Positions 25,375-34,746 of a stretch of DNA of 41,512 nucleotides are shown piece after piece. The DNA is from Synechococcus sp. WH 5701 (lineage in GTDB: Bacteria > Cyanobacteriota > Cyanobacteriia > PCC-6307 > Cyanobiaceae). The notes beneath the pieces are model-generated. The model was not told the DNA's origin. It ran no database searches and saw only the letters and a program-made list of their open reading frames with translations. The DNA lies in assembly GCF_000153045.1 (NCBI RefSeq), contig NZ_CH724159.1, positions 1,185,944-1,227,455 of the forward strand, read 5' to 3'. The first letter of the stretch is position 1. Each line of letters opens with the position of its first letter. The translations under genes were made by a program, and so were the position numbers.

Positions 25375-27395
25375 CGGGCTTCCAGCCGCAGCAGGTCCGA
25401 GAGGGAATCCACCTGCTGGACCTGAACCGTGAGCGCATCCCCCGGCTGACACGACTCCGGAGCGCGGACGGCCTGGTCCATCGCCAGTGCCTCCAGGTGC
25501 ACAAGGGCCAGCCGATCCTGGGGGCGCAACCAGCGCAGAAACACCGCCGGCCAGCGCTCGCCGCGGTGCTGCTCGAACCAGACCTGCTGCCAGTGGCGCT
25601 GATCCTCGCGGCTGATCTGAATGCCTTCACGAATCACCGGATCGAGCTCCTCCAGCAGCTCCCCCATCTGGGTTGCATCAAGGGGCTCCTCGCCCGAGAG
25701 GATGGCGGCCAGCTGGCGCTGGGCCACCAGATCGGCGTAACGGCGGATCGGCGAGGTGGCCTGCACGTAGGCCGGAAGCCCCAGGCTGAAGTGGGGGCTC
25801 ACTGCAGCGCTGGTGCTGCCGCGGCTGAGGCAGCGGCGCAGGGCCGCGTGGCGGACAGGTCCATCCGGAAGGGCCTCCAGCTCACTCTCGGTCGGCAACT
25901 CACTCACGGGTTGCCCGCGGAACGGCATGGCCAGGCCAAGCTCAGCGGCATGGGCGGCCACGACAGAACCTGTGAGGATCATCGCTTCGGCCACCAGGGC
26001 CCGCGCCGGGGAGGGATCGGTGATCTCGAGTTCGGCGTGATCGTCCTGGCAGCGGATCCGCCCCTCGCTCTGCTCCATCGAGAGGGCGCCGCGGGCCACG
26101 CGCCAACGGCGGCGGCGCTCCAGCAGCCCCTGCAGCTGGGCCAGGTCGGGCTCCTCGGGCGGAGCCAGATCGATCAGGGCATCGCCATCGCCGTAGGTGA
26201 GGCGGTAGGTGGGGCAGATCCAGCTGCGCACCAGTTCATGGCGGGCCACGCTGCCGTCTTCGGCCAGCTCCACCGCACAGCTCCAGGCCGCACAGCGCTG
26301 CCCCTGGCGCAGGCTGAACGGACCCACCGCCAGGGGCAAGGGGAACATCGGCACCACCCCGGCGGCCAGGTAGAGGCTGGAGCCCCGGCGCCGGGCCTCC
26401 AGGTCGAGAGGGGATCCGCTCGCCACCAGCCGTCCCGGATCGGCGATGTGAACCCACAGCCGCAGGCCGCCCCCATCCAGGAGCTCCAGTGCCACTGCAT
26501 CATCGATCTCCTCGGTGTCGGCGTCATCGAGGGTGTAGCTGCGCAGGGCGGTGAGATCGCGGCGGCTCCCATCGCCTGGTTGCTCCAGCTCGGCCTGGGC
26601 CAGCAGCTGCTCGGCGTCCTCAAGCAGAGCCGGAGCGAAGCCCTGCTCCCAGACGCTGCTGCGGAGCGACGGCAGGGCATGCGGCTGCCACTGACCCAGG
26701 TCCACCAGCAGGCGGCGCACTGCACCGGGTTCGGCGGCGCAGTGCGCCGCCTGCAGGCCCCGGCGGAGCTCCGGATCGGGCAGCTCCTCGATCTCCCCGG
26801 CGGCGAAGGCCAGCAGCTGCTGCAACTGCTGGCTCTGGGCGGGATCGAGCTCAGCGGGTATGAGGGGGGTGCGCTGGCTCAGCAGGCCATGCCAGCGCTG
26901 CACCCGTCGCTCGTCCAGCACCCGACGGTGCCGGTCATGGCGCAGCTGGCGCAGGTCACGAAGGGAACGGGGGTGAACCCGGCCCTGACGCCAGCGAAAC
27001 AGGTGCTGCTCACTCTGTTGCAGCCAGCACCAGCAGGCGGCCCGGGCGGCCGGACTGTCGCCGCCGGCCACCAGCTCGGTGAACTCCTCCAGGCTGACCC
27101 CCTCCTCAGGGGGCGCCTCCACCAGCAGGAGCCAGGCGGCTCCCAGATCGCGTCGCCCGGGGGATGCGGCCGCCAAGGCGGAAGGGACCAGCTGCCAGGG
27201 GGGCTGATCCAGGCGGGAGGGCGGCTCGTGAACCCCTGGCAGAGAAGCCAGCAGATCGAGCTGCCGCATGGGGATCGCCTGGGACCGGGCGTCCCAGCCG
27301 GCCTTGAGACGGGCACGGCTGCCGTTGATGGCCTCGATCAAGGCCAGTTCAGGCCCCTTCGAGCCCATCAGGCCGACAAGATCACCCGGTTGCAA
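25371..27395 (-). CDS. RNase II / RNR family 3'-5' exoribonuclease
   Basis: A 674-residue RNB-type exonuclease. The catalytic aspartates are in TLDDADTEEIDDAVALE at about residues 290-306. GLRLWVHIADPGRLV, GSSLYLAAGVVPMFPLPLA, and the C-terminal YVQATSPIRRYADLVAQRQL with an S1-like tail follow. The N-terminal 270 residues contain a KOW/SH3-like start (GDLVGLMGSKGPELALIEAI) as in chloroplast and cyanobacterial RNR1-type enzymes. The start is TTG 27395 with GGAG about nine bases upstream. It is the third gene of a run rpmG-rpsR-RNase, so RNA turnover is linked to ribosomal protein supply by transcription. Confidence 0.92.
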   Translation of the reverse strand: MQPGDLVGLMGSKGPELALIEAINGSRARLKAGWDARSQAIPMRQLDLLASLPGVHEPPSRLDQPPWQLVPSALAAASPGRRDLGAAWLLLVEAPPEEGVSLEEFTELVAGGDSPAARAACWCWLQQSEQHLFRWRQGRVHPRSLRDLRQLRHDRHRRVLDERRVQRWHGLLSQRTPLIPAELDPAQSQQLQQLLAFAAGEIEELPDPELRRGLQAAHCAAEPGAVRRLLVDLGQWQPHALPSLRSSVWEQGFAPALLEDAEQLLAQAELEQPGDGSRRDLTALRSYTLDDADTEEIDDAVALELLDGGGLRLWVHIADPGRLVASGSPLDLEARRRGSSLYLAAGVVPMFPLPLAVGPFSLRQGQRCAAWSCAVELAEDGSVARHELVRSWICPTYRLTYGDGDALIDLAPPEEPDLAQLQGLLERRRRWRVARGALSMEQSEGRIRCQDDHAELEITDPSPARALVAEAMILTGSVVAAHAAELGLAMPFRGQPVSELPTESELEALPDGPVRHAALRRCLSRGSTSAAVSPHFSLGLPAYVQATSPIRRYADLVAQRQLAAILSGEEPLDATQMGELLEELDPVIREGIQISREDQRHWQQVWFEQHRGERWPAVFLRWLRPQDRLALVHLEALAMDQAVRAPESCQPGDALTVQVQQVDSLSDLLRLEAR

Positions 27396-27429
27396 ACGCC
27401 ATGCTCCGCTGGGGCAGGGGAAGGACCGC

Positions 27430-27651
27430 TCAGCCTTCGGGATTCACGAAAGGAAGCAGAGCCACGATCCGGGCCCGCTTGACAGCGTTGGTGAGATCGC
27501 GCTGTTGCTTGGCGGTGAGGCCGGAGAGGCGACGGGGAAGGATCTTGCCGCGCTCGGTGATGAACTTCTTGAGCAGATCGACATCCTTGTAGTCGATCGG
27601 ATCACCGGGCTTGATCGGTGAGAGGCGCTTCTTGAAAAAGGAACTGGACAT
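27430..27651 (-). CDS. rpsR: 30S ribosomal protein S18
   Basis: A 73-residue ribosomal protein. The core [20 protein letters not shown] and [20 protein letters not shown] followed by ARIVALLPF is typical of S18, which binds 16S rRNA with S6. It has the standard length and a clear ATG. It lies between rpmG and the RNase II gene on the minus strand. Confidence 0.98.
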   Translation of the reverse strand: MSSSFFKKRLSPIKPGDPIDYKDVDLLKKFITERGKILPRRLSGLTAKQQRDLTNAVKRARIVALLPFVNPEG

Positions 27652-27725
27652 GGGTGGGCGAAAACGAACGGGGGAATGAAGGACGAGCTGCTGGGGTCAG
27701 CGCCGATGGCGGTAACCCGTTGACC

Positions 27726-27920
27726 TCACTTGATCTCTTTGTGGACCGTGCTCTTGTTGCAGTGAGGGCAGAACTTCTTCAGCTCCAGCCGTTCGGTGGT
27801 GTTGCGGCGGTTCTTCTGGGAGGTGTAACGGGACACCCCAGGAGAGCGCTTGGCGGGATTGGACCGGCATTCGGTGCACTCGAGAGTGATCACGATCCGG
27901 ACGCCCTTGTTCTTGGCCAT
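27726..27920 (-). CDS. rpmG: 50S ribosomal protein L33
   Basis: A 64-residue protein starting [18 protein letters not shown]. The two CxxC pairs (CTEC and CPHC) make it the zinc-binding form of L33. The frame continues upstream to 27968, but ATG 27920 gives the family N-terminus. It heads the rpmG-rpsR-RNase group and is divergent from pheT. Confidence 0.97.
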   Translation of the reverse strand: MAKNKGVRIVITLECTECRSNPAKRSPGVSRYTSQKNRRNTTERLELKKFCPHCNKSTVHKEIK

Positions 27921-28030
27921 AGGAAGGACGTGCGCCGCTTGATGCGAGGCGTAATGACAATCCGACACCCTACCCTCCCGGGCTCCGGCATTCCGATCCT
28001 TAAGATCTGACCCTTGGTCGATGCAGGCGG

Positions 28031-30493
28031 ATGCGGGTCTCGCTCCAGTGGTTGCGGGAACTGGTCTCCTGCGAAGGTCCGGTTCAGGAGCTCGCCGAGC
28101 GCCTGTCCATCGCCGGTTTCGAGGTGGAGGCGATCGACGACCTCGCGAGCCAGGCCGAGGGCGTGGTGGTGGGTTTTGTGGAGGACAGGCAGCCCCATCC
28201 CGATGCCGACCGGCTGAGCGTCTGTCAGCTGAGGGTGGCCCCGGCCGGTTCTGCCGAAACGCTGCTGCAGGTGGTCTGCGGGGCCGCCAACGTGCGCGCA
28301 GGCATCCATGTGCCCGTGGCCCTGGTGGGCGCCCATCTCAGCGCCGTGGATCTGACCATCCAGGCCAGCGAACTGAGGGGAGTGGCCAGCACCGGCATGA
28401 TCTGTTCCCTCAAGGAATTGGGTCTGGCAGACAGCTCCGATGGCATCGCCGTGCTGGATGAGCTGCTGGAGGTGGTTCCGGCGCTGGGGACCCCGGTGGC
28501 GGCGGCCCTCGGCCTCGACGACCAGGTGCTGGAGCTGGCCATCACCGCCAACCGCCCCGACGGGCTCTCGATGCTGGGCATCGCCCGGGAAGTGGCGGCT
28601 CTCACAGGCGGCCAGCTCAGCCTGCCCCCCGCAGCCCCGGTGATCCCCAACGAGCCCCTGCCGGTGGGGCCGGCCAGCGCCGCAGCGATCGAAGCCGGCG
28701 GACTGTTCAGCCTCACGGCCCTCACCGGCGTGCGGGTGGAGCCCTCGCCCGCCTGGTTGCAGCGCCGCCTGGAGCGGGCCGGCCTGCGGCCGATCAACAA
28801 CGTCGTCGACATCACCAACCTGGTGATGCTGGAAACGGGTCAGCCCCTGCATGCCTTCGATCAGGGCCGGCTGGCGGTTCTGGGGGGTCGGCCGGCCGAC
28901 CCGGCGGCCCTCGGCCTGCGCCCCGCCCAGACCGGAGAAGCCTTCTCTGCCCTCGATGGCACCAGCCACGAACTCAGCCCCGAAGCGCTGGTGGTGACCT
29001 ACGCCGGTCAGCCGATCGCCCTGGCCGGCGTGATCGGCGGCGCCGATTCGGCGGTGCAGGCCGATACCGAGTCCCTGTGGCTGGAGGCGGCGATGTTCAG
29101 CGCCGAGGCCGTGCGCCGCAGTGCCCGCAGCGTCGGCCTGCGCACCGATGCCAGCGCCCGCTTCGAGAAAGGCTTGCCGCGCGAGGTCACCCTGACGGCT
29201 GCCGACCGGGCCGTGCAGCTGCTCCAGGAGCTCACAGGCGCCCGGGTGCAGGGCCGTTGGCTGCACCAGCGCCCCCAACAGCCTGCGGAGCCCCTGCGCC
29301 TGCGCCGCGATGCCCTGCACAACCTGCTCGGTCCGCTGCTGGTGGACGGCCAGGCGGAAGACCTCGCCGACGGGCGCATCGAGCAGACCCTCTCGGCCCT
29401 GGGCTGCAGCCTGCAGGCCGACGGCGAAGGCTGGCTGGTGACGGTGCCCCCCTCCCGCTCGATGGACCTCACCAGGGAGGTGGATCTGATTGAGGAGGTG
29501 GCCCGGCTGGTGGGCTACGACCACTTCGCCAGCCATCTGCCCGATCCGATCGAGCCGGGCGGGCTCGAGGCTGGCCAGCAGGCCGAGCGCTGGCTGAGGC
29601 AGGCTCTCTGCCACGCAGGTCTGCAGGAAACCTGTGCCTTCTCCCTGGTGCCTGCTCAGGGCCTGATCGAGCAGGCTCCCCGGCTGGGGCTCACCAATCC
29701 CCTGCTCACCGACTACGGCCACCTGCGCGACAGCCTGCTCGATGAATTGCTGCTGGCGGCCAGGCGCAACCTGCAGGCCTCGATGCCGGGCTTCTGGGCC
29801 TTCGAGATCGGCCGTGTCTTCCAGAGCGAGGGAGAGAACCTGCTGGAGCGCACGGAGCTGGCCGGAGTGATCTGCGGCGAGCGGCGTTCGGAACTCTGGA
29901 GCAGCGCCGGGAAAGCGCGCAGCCTCGACTACTTCGAAGCCCGCGGTGTCCTGCAGCAGGCCTTGGCCGCCCTGAAGGTTCCCTGCGAAGACAGGGCCAG
30001 CAGTGATCATCACCTGCTCCACCCTGGCCGGGCCGCGGAGCTGCTGGTGGAGGGACGGGTGGCCGGCTGGTTCGGCCAGCTGCATCCACAGCATGCGGAA
30101 GCCCTCAATCTGCCGGAGGCCACCCACCTGTTCCAGCTCGCCCTGACACCGCTGCTCAGCGCCGCCACCCGGCGCAACCGCTGGCAGCCGGCTTTCACAC
30201 CCTTCGCCACCGTGCCGGCCTCCGAACGCGACCTGGCCCTGGTGGTGCCCGATGCCGTCACCGCCGCCCAACTGCTGAGTGCGATCCGCAAGGCAGGCAA
30301 ACCGCTGCTGGAAACAGCGGAGCTGATCGATCGCTACCAGGGCAGCCAGGTGGAGGCTGGCAACGCCAGCCAGGCCTTCCGCCTGCGCTACCGCGACGCC
30401 CGCCGCACCCTCACTGAAGCGGAGGTGGAGCAGGCCCATACGAAGATCCTCGGCGCCCTGCAGAAGCAGTTCGGGGCCGCCAGGCGCTCCTAG
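28031..30493 (+). CDS. pheT: phenylalanyl-tRNA synthetase beta subunit
   Basis: An 820-residue subunit of the alpha2-beta2 enzyme that charges tRNA-Phe. [12 protein letters not shown] starts the N-terminal region. The tRNA-binding domain is at about residues 40-150 ([24 protein letters not shown]). The B3/B4 domain is at about 220-400 ([20 protein letters not shown]), the B5 domain around 410-490 ([18 protein letters not shown]), and the FDX-ACB anticodon domain at the end ([33 protein letters not shown]). Full length for bacteria. It is convergent with the RNA methyltransferase gene, with three bases between the stops. Confidence 0.97.
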   Translation: MRVSLQWLRELVSCEGPVQELAERLSIAGFEVEAIDDLASQAEGVVVGFVEDRQPHPDADRLSVCQLRVAPAGSAETLLQVVCGAANVRAGIHVPVALVGAHLSAVDLTIQASELRGVASTGMICSLKELGLADSSDGIAVLDELLEVVPALGTPVAAALGLDDQVLELAITANRPDGLSMLGIAREVAALTGGQLSLPPAAPVIPNEPLPVGPASAAAIEAGGLFSLTALTGVRVEPSPAWLQRRLERAGLRPINNVVDITNLVMLETGQPLHAFDQGRLAVLGGRPADPAALGLRPAQTGEAFSALDGTSHELSPEALVVTYAGQPIALAGVIGGADSAVQADTESLWLEAAMFSAEAVRRSARSVGLRTDASARFEKGLPREVTLTAADRAVQLLQELTGARVQGRWLHQRPQQPAEPLRLRRDALHNLLGPLLVDGQAEDLADGRIEQTLSALGCSLQADGEGWLVTVPPSRSMDLTREVDLIEEVARLVGYDHFASHLPDPIEPGGLEAGQQAERWLRQALCHAGLQETCAFSLVPAQGLIEQAPRLGLTNPLLTDYGHLRDSLLDELLLAARRNLQASMPGFWAFEIGRVFQSEGENLLERTELAGVICGERRSELWSSAGKARSLDYFEARGVLQQALAALKVPCEDRASSDHHLLHPGRAAELLVEGRVAGWFGQLHPQHAEALNLPEATHLFQLALTPLLSAATRRNRWQPAFTPFATVPASERDLALVVPDAVTAAQLLSAIRKAGKPLLETAELIDRYQGSQVEAGNASQAFRLRYRDARRTLTEAEVEQAHTKILGALQKQFGAARRS

Positions 30494-30496
30494 GGC

Positions 30497-31927
30497 TCAG
30501 GTGGTGGGGGTCTCCCAGGTGCGCTCCAGCACGGCGAGGGCCTCCACGTGCTGGGTCTGGGGGAAAAAGTCGATCGGCTGAACCCGCAGGAGGCGCAGGG
30601 TTCCCGCTGCCGTGAGCCTGGCCAGGTCACGCGCCAGGGTGGCGGGGTTGCAGCTCAGGTAGGCCACCCGCTCGGGCGGAGAGGCCAGGATCGCTTCGCA
30701 GACCCGCTCCGGCAGACCCTTGCGGGGCGGATCCAGCAGCAACCCGTCGGCGCCCTCGAGAGCTTCAGGCAGAGCCAGGGCCACGTCGGCGGCCTCGAGC
30801 GTGAGGCCATTGAGACCATTGAGACCGGCATTGAGCCTGGCCTGCTCCACGCTGGAAGGTTGTTGCTCCAGGCCCAGCACCCGGGCGCCGGCGGCGGCCA
30901 GAGGCAGGCTGAAGGTACCGATACCGCAGTAGGCATCCACGATCCGGCGGCCAGTGGCAGGGCGGAGGGCCTCGATCAGCAGGGGCACCAGTCGCTCGGC
31001 CTGGGCAGTGTGCACCTGAAAGAAGGTGTCGGGACCGATCCGCAGCTCAAGGCCCGCGAAGCTGTCGTTCAGCCATGGGCGGCCCGCGATCTCGAGGGTG
31101 CGCGGCCCCATCAGGGTGTTGGTGGGCAGGGGCTGGATGTTGAGGCCGACGCCCACCAGCTCCGGCCAGCGCTCCATCCAGATCTCCGCCATGGCCGCCA
31201 GATCAGGCAGGTCGCTGTGGCTGCTGATCAGCGTGAGCAGCACTTCACCGCTGTGGTGTCCAACCCGCAGGGCCAGGTGGCGCAAGCCGCCGCCCTCAGT
31301 GAGATCGACATCCACCGGCCAGTCGCTCTGCTCGAGATCGCGCTTGAGCGGGGCAATCAGGCGATCGATGCGGGGATCGAGCACCGGGCAGCGGTTCATG
31401 TTCACGATCCGGTGGGTGCCGCTGCGGTAAAAACCGGCCCGCAGTTGCCCGTCCGGGCAGCGCTCCAGGGGAATCGTGGTGCGGTTGCGGTAGCCCAGGG
31501 GCGTAGCTGAGGCCAGGATCGGCTCCACCTCGAGGCTCTGGCCGCCGATGCGGCGCAGGGCCTGCTGCACCAGATCCTGCTTCCAGACCAGCTGGGCCTG
31601 GTCGTTGAGGTGCTGCACGCCGCAGCCGCCGCAGTCGGAGGCCAGGATGCAGGGGGGCTGCCGCCGCTCGGGGGCATCGTTGCGCCGCTCGAGAGGGTGT
31701 GCCACCAGGTGGCGCTGGGCCTTGTGGTGCACCCGGGCCCGCACCTGCTCCCCCGGCAAGGCCTCGGGAACGAAGACCACCAGGTCGGGAGCCGACTCCT
31801 CCGTGGAGGAGATGCGCGCCACCCCCTGGCCGTGATGGTTGAGGCCGGAGATGCACAGATCCAGGTCCGTACCTGGGACCGGCAAAGGAAGTCCCATGGG
31901 GATCGGAGCGCTTTGGACGTTAAGCAA
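30497..31927 (-). CDS. rlmD: 23S rRNA (uracil-5-)-methyltransferase, RlmD/RumA type
   Basis: A 476-residue SAM-dependent methyltransferase. A TRAM domain occupies about residues 15-80 (LDLCISGLNHHGQGVARI). An iron-sulfur cysteine set is ILASDCGGCGVQHL. The SAM site is VDAYCGIGTFSLPLA and the catalytic Cys tract is YLSCNPATLARDLA. LLLDPPRKGLPERV is the other conserved tract. It forms m5U in RNA; RlmD and TrmA-like targets cannot be told apart from sequence alone. ATG at 31897 (MGLPLPVPG) is an alternative start. It is divergent from apcD over about 90 bases. Confidence 0.92.
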   Translation of the reverse strand: MLNVQSAPIPMGLPLPVPGTDLDLCISGLNHHGQGVARISSTEESAPDLVVFVPEALPGEQVRARVHHKAQRHLVAHPLERRNDAPERRQPPCILASDCGGCGVQHLNDQAQLVWKQDLVQQALRRIGGQSLEVEPILASATPLGYRNRTTIPLERCPDGQLRAGFYRSGTHRIVNMNRCPVLDPRIDRLIAPLKRDLEQSDWPVDVDLTEGGGLRHLALRVGHHSGEVLLTLISSHSDLPDLAAMAEIWMERWPELVGVGLNIQPLPTNTLMGPRTLEIAGRPWLNDSFAGLELRIGPDTFFQVHTAQAERLVPLLIEALRPATGRRIVDAYCGIGTFSLPLAAAGARVLGLEQQPSSVEQARLNAGLNGLNGLTLEAADVALALPEALEGADGLLLDPPRKGLPERVCEAILASPPERVAYLSCNPATLARDLARLTAAGTLRLLRVQPIDFFPQTQHVEALAVLERTWETPTT

Positions 31928-32018
31928 ACCCTAGATGCAAAGGGGCGTTACATCTGAAGACGTCCTCCTGCAAGAGGGTTGCCGGATCGATAAAGTGGTC
32001 AGGCGCCTGGTGTCCTCG

Positions 32019-32513
32019 ATGAGCGTCGTTCGGGATCTGATCCTCCAAGCCGATGATCAGCTGCGGTATCCCAGCGGCGGAGAGCTCCGCTCGATGGCGC
32101 AGTACCTCTCCGGCGGTGCCCAGCGCATCCGCGTGGCCCGAGCCTTGGCGGAGAACGAGAAAAAGATCGTCGATGAGGCCGCGCGCCTCCTCTTCACCCG
32201 TAAGCCGGAATACGTGGCCCAGGGCGGCAATGCCTATGGCCAGAAGCAACGGGCCCAGTGCCTTCGCGATTTCAGCTGGTATCTGCGCCTGGTCACCTAC
32301 GGGGTGCTGGCCGGCAGCACCGAGAAGATCCAGGAAATCGGGCTCAACGGGGCCCGCGAGATGTACAACAGCCTCGGCGTGCCCATGGCTGGCATGGTCG
32401 AGAGCATGCGCGCCCTCAAGGAGGCCTCCCTGGCCCTGCTCGGTACCGATGATTCCGCCAGTACGGCCCCTTACTTCGACTACCTGATCCAGGGCATGCA
32501 AACCCCAGGCTGA
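32019..32513 (+). CDS. apcD: allophycocyanin B alpha subunit
   Basis: A 164-residue phycobiliprotein of the phycobilisome core that acts as a terminal energy emitter to the photosystems. It starts MSVVRDLILQADDQLRYPSG. ARALAENEKKIVDEAARLLF and GGNAYGQKQRAQCLRDFSWY place the phycocyanobilin attachment at Cys81. YLRLVTYGVLAG and MYNSLGVPM complete the pattern, which fits ApcD better than ApcA. ATG 32019 gives the family N-terminus; the frame is open back to 31935. It is not next to other phycobilisome genes here, which is usual for apcD. A hairpin at 32569-32589 follows it. Confidence 0.93.
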   Translation: MSVVRDLILQADDQLRYPSGGELRSMAQYLSGGAQRIRVARALAENEKKIVDEAARLLFTRKPEYVAQGGNAYGQKQRAQCLRDFSWYLRLVTYGVLAGSTEKIQEIGLNGAREMYNSLGVPMAGMVESMRALKEASLALLGTDDSASTAPYFDYLIQGMQTPG

Positions 32514-32568
32514 GCCTGCGCCAAGCCCACGCTCAGCGTTCGGTTTCAAGGCTTCACCTTTTGCTTTG

Positions 32569-32592
32569 AAGATCCAGGAGCAGGATCTTTCC
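32569..32592 (+). terminator. probable terminator after apcD
   Basis: AAGATCC (32569-32575) pairs with GGATCTT (32583-32589) around a seven-base loop, and a short T/C run follows. It lies 56 bases after the apcD stop. The T tract is weak, so termination strength is uncertain. Confidence 0.55.
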
Positions 32593-32777
32593 CCGCTTTC
32601 TAGTACGGATTTTTTGAAGGCAAGCAGGACGAAACTGCGGGACACCGTCACCCAAAGGGTTTAAAGCCAAGTCCTGCAGAACGAGACCGAAGTGCCCGGC
32701 CTCCCAGGAGACGGATGAGTCGCTCAATGCAGCCCAGATGTCTCATCGTGGTCCAATATCGAGTCTAATAGTCGGGC

Positions 32778-32984
32778 TCAGACAAGATAGACAGGATGCA
32801 TGCACCTGTCTTTATGGCGCGGAAATCCCATGGGCTCCAGAGCTTCTGAGATCGACCTGAGCAACCAGGCCAGGGCCACGAACGCCAGCCCGAGCAGCAC
32901 TCTCAGTTGAGCCGCAGCGATGCCTTGATCCTCGTCGAGGCCATCTCGAATGAGACCAGTTTTAGGTCTTACTACGAGACGCAT
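32778..32984 (-). CDS. doubtful 68-residue ORF with one hydrophobic segment
   Basis: The only open frame in the gap with a protein-like feature: a 15-residue hydrophobic stretch (LRVLLGLAFVALAWLL) at about residues 27-42 after a charged N-terminus. The possible AAGG ribosome site is too close to the ATG. Its 3' end contains the AGACAGG/CCTGTCT hairpin. No family is recognised; it may be chance or the remnant of a gene. Confidence 0.22.
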   Translation of the reverse strand: MRLVVRPKTGLIRDGLDEDQGIAAAQLRVLLGLAFVALAWLLRSISEALEPMGFPRHKDRCMHPVYLV

Positions 32985-33450
32985 CCTTGACTGTTGCAGT
33001 CACCGAAGCGAGATGGCCTCAGGGGGCTGGGCGACCTAGGCGCTTGGGCTGCCGCTGCCATCGTTGAGCCAGCCATGGATCGCCTTGCCAGGCCTGGAGC
33101 GGCGGGGAAAGAGGCACCGATCTCCCGAATTCCCCGCTCAAGCCATGACCCAGCCGAGGCCCCCCACTCACGAGCGTCATCCAGGACTCAATTCAGGACC
33201 CATCTCGCGTCTTGAGCTGGACTCCTTCATCCAGGTCAAGACCAAAGCCAGGTCTGGTCTTGCCTCGCATTCAAAACAGTCAAGACGCAGGCCTGACTGC
33301 CTCGAAAGACGTGATTTCGGCACTACCCCAGGGCAATGTGAGGGTGCTGACAAACAGAATCGATGGCGTACCTGTGTCTACAGCAGGTACGCAGGATTAT
33401 CAGGCACTGCTATCACTGGCTTTTGAGCGGTGCAGAGGGCCCTGGACTCC

Positions 33451-33472
33451 CTGTCCAAGCGTGGTTGGACAG
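33451..33472. repeat. perfect 8-bp hairpin in the apcD-distal gap
   Basis: CTGTCCAA (33451-33458) and TTGGACAG (33465-33472) are exact reverse complements around GCGTGG. No T run follows on the plus strand. It lies about 200 bases downstream of the J-domain gene stop, so it may be part of that gene's 3' region or of a small RNA. Confidence 0.6.
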
Positions 33473-33678
33473 GACCTGCAGCAGAAGAGACCGGACCACA
33501 CCGATCGAGTGTCTGGCGACCTGGGGATGATCAGGAGGCGAACGAGCACCAGGACAAGGGCTTGACTCACCCCTCTCATTGATACTCAGAAATAGTCTCT
33601 TTCCCCTCAGTTAAGACAGTTATCTGGACTACTTGGAGGTCCAAGGCGAGACAAGTGCAACATCCGGATCGATCCCGT

Positions 33679-34725
33679 TCAGGCCGGCCGGCGGTAAAGC
33701 TCCTTCAGCAACTGGTAAGCCTCATTGAGGCGGCGCATCGCGTCGGCACTGCCTCCTGAATCGGGGTGGTGGCTCATGGCCTGTTCTCTGTAGGCCTCCC
33801 GGATCTGGTTGAGGCTCAGCTGGTGACCCGGCGCCGTGGGCAGGGCCAGCACCTTCAACGCCCCCTGCAGCGTCATCGTGTGCTCCAGGGTCTGGAAAGA
33901 GGTTCCCTGACGACGCCGGCGGAAGCGATGCACAAAACGGCGAATCAAGGTGGGCACCCGCAGGGTGAGTGTGCCGGTGCTGAAAGGATCCTCCAGCAAG
34001 CCAGCGACCACGATCACGCGGTTGAACCTGGGCGGTCCCGGGGGCCAGCCACTCACGAAGCCGCTGATCCACTGCTCCATCAGGGCCCAGGTGAAGGGCC
34101 GTCCCTCCGACTGATCCGACTGGGCCCAGATGTCACGGGCCAGCCAGAGCATGGCGGCCTCCAGCACCGCCTCATTCGCCGCTGTGCCGTAGAGGTTGAG
34201 CCAATGCTCATCGGCGGCGAGCAACGCCTGATCCAGTTCGGCGGCCTCCACAGAGGGCAGCGGTTCGCCGGCTGCGGCGGTCCGGGGATGCAGGCTGCGT
34301 CTCAGGCGCGCCGACGACTGCCGCACGAAGCCAGGCAGATCGATCCCAGTTGAACCCGTGGCTTCTCGCGGCTCCTGGGGCTGCTCGCGACGGGGGGATC
34401 TGGCCAGCAGCTCTGGCGAAGGCTCATCAGAGTGCTCAGGCTCTTGATCCGCTGCGTCGAGTGAGAGCAGCTCGCCTGCCTGGCCCGTGACCAGCACCAT
34501 GGCCCGGCAGGCATCCAGCTCCTCCTCATCCCCGGTCTCATCCTCGTCCCGCTCCTCCTCCAGACCATCGGTGCTGGGGAAGAGATCATCGAGGAGATGC
34601 TCAAGCAGGGCCCCACGGCTGCGGTGGCCCAGCTGTTTGCACAGCTCATCGATCTGCTCCACCTGGGCGACGGGCAGGATCAGCTGAATTCTTTTGCGAT
34701 CCGCTTTCGTGTCGTCGGGAGGCAC
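33679..34725 (-). CDS. J-domain protein with ribbon-helix-helix-like N-terminus
   Basis: A 348-residue protein. The C-terminal 60 residues are a J-domain (LSLNQIREAYREQAMSHHPD, then LNEAYQLLKELY) with an intact HPD, so it should stimulate an Hsp70 (DnaK). Residues about 10-48 resemble a ribbon-helix-helix unit (RKRIQLILPVAQVEQIDELC, then RSRGALLEHLLDDL). A long acidic, Pro/Ser-rich linker at about 50-130 is probably disordered, and a helical domain of unknown type fills 150-280. DnaJ's Gly/Phe and zinc regions are absent. It follows the DUF3370 gene by 21 bases on the same strand. The client and the DNA-binding ability are unknown. Confidence 0.82.
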   Translation of the reverse strand: MPPDDTKADRKRIQLILPVAQVEQIDELCKQLGHRSRGALLEHLLDDLFPSTDGLEEERDEDETGDEEELDACRAMVLVTGQAGELLSLDAADQEPEHSDEPSPELLARSPRREQPQEPREATGSTGIDLPGFVRQSSARLRRSLHPRTAAAGEPLPSVEAAELDQALLAADEHWLNLYGTAANEAVLEAAMLWLARDIWAQSDQSEGRPFTWALMEQWISGFVSGWPPGPPRFNRVIVVAGLLEDPFSTGTLTLRVPTLIRRFVHRFRRRRQGTSFQTLEHTMTLQGALKVLALPTAPGHQLSLNQIREAYREQAMSHHPDSGGSADAMRRLNEAYQLLKELYRRPA

Positions 34726-34746
34726 GGCAACCTGATCAGGTCGGGC

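Larger units (their letters stand above)
32514..33678. other. gene-poor region of lower GC
   Basis: About 1.17 kb between apcD and the J-domain gene. Three 60-base lines counted by hand give about 58, 55 and 48% GC, clearly below the flanking genes. The open frames on both strands are short, overlap each other and lack family motifs or good ribosome binding sites. It contains three clear hairpins (32569-32589, 32789-32811, 33451-33472). No tRNA, transposase or repeat family was recognised. It could be a decayed gene, a regulatory spacer or hold an unrecognised small RNA. Confidence 0.6.

Noticed and set aside
25497..27482. A 661-residue open frame on the plus strand
   Set aside because: It is antisense to the RNase II gene, whose catalytic motifs are clear.
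27890..30439. An 849-residue open frame on the minus strand
   Set aside because: It lies opposite pheT, has no family motif and shows the Gly/Gln/His-rich text typical of antisense frames in GC-rich DNA.
33064..33565. Overlapping plus-strand frames of about 120 residues in the apcD-J-domain gap
   Set aside because: No ribosome site, no motif and low-complexity basic text; they look like chance frames.
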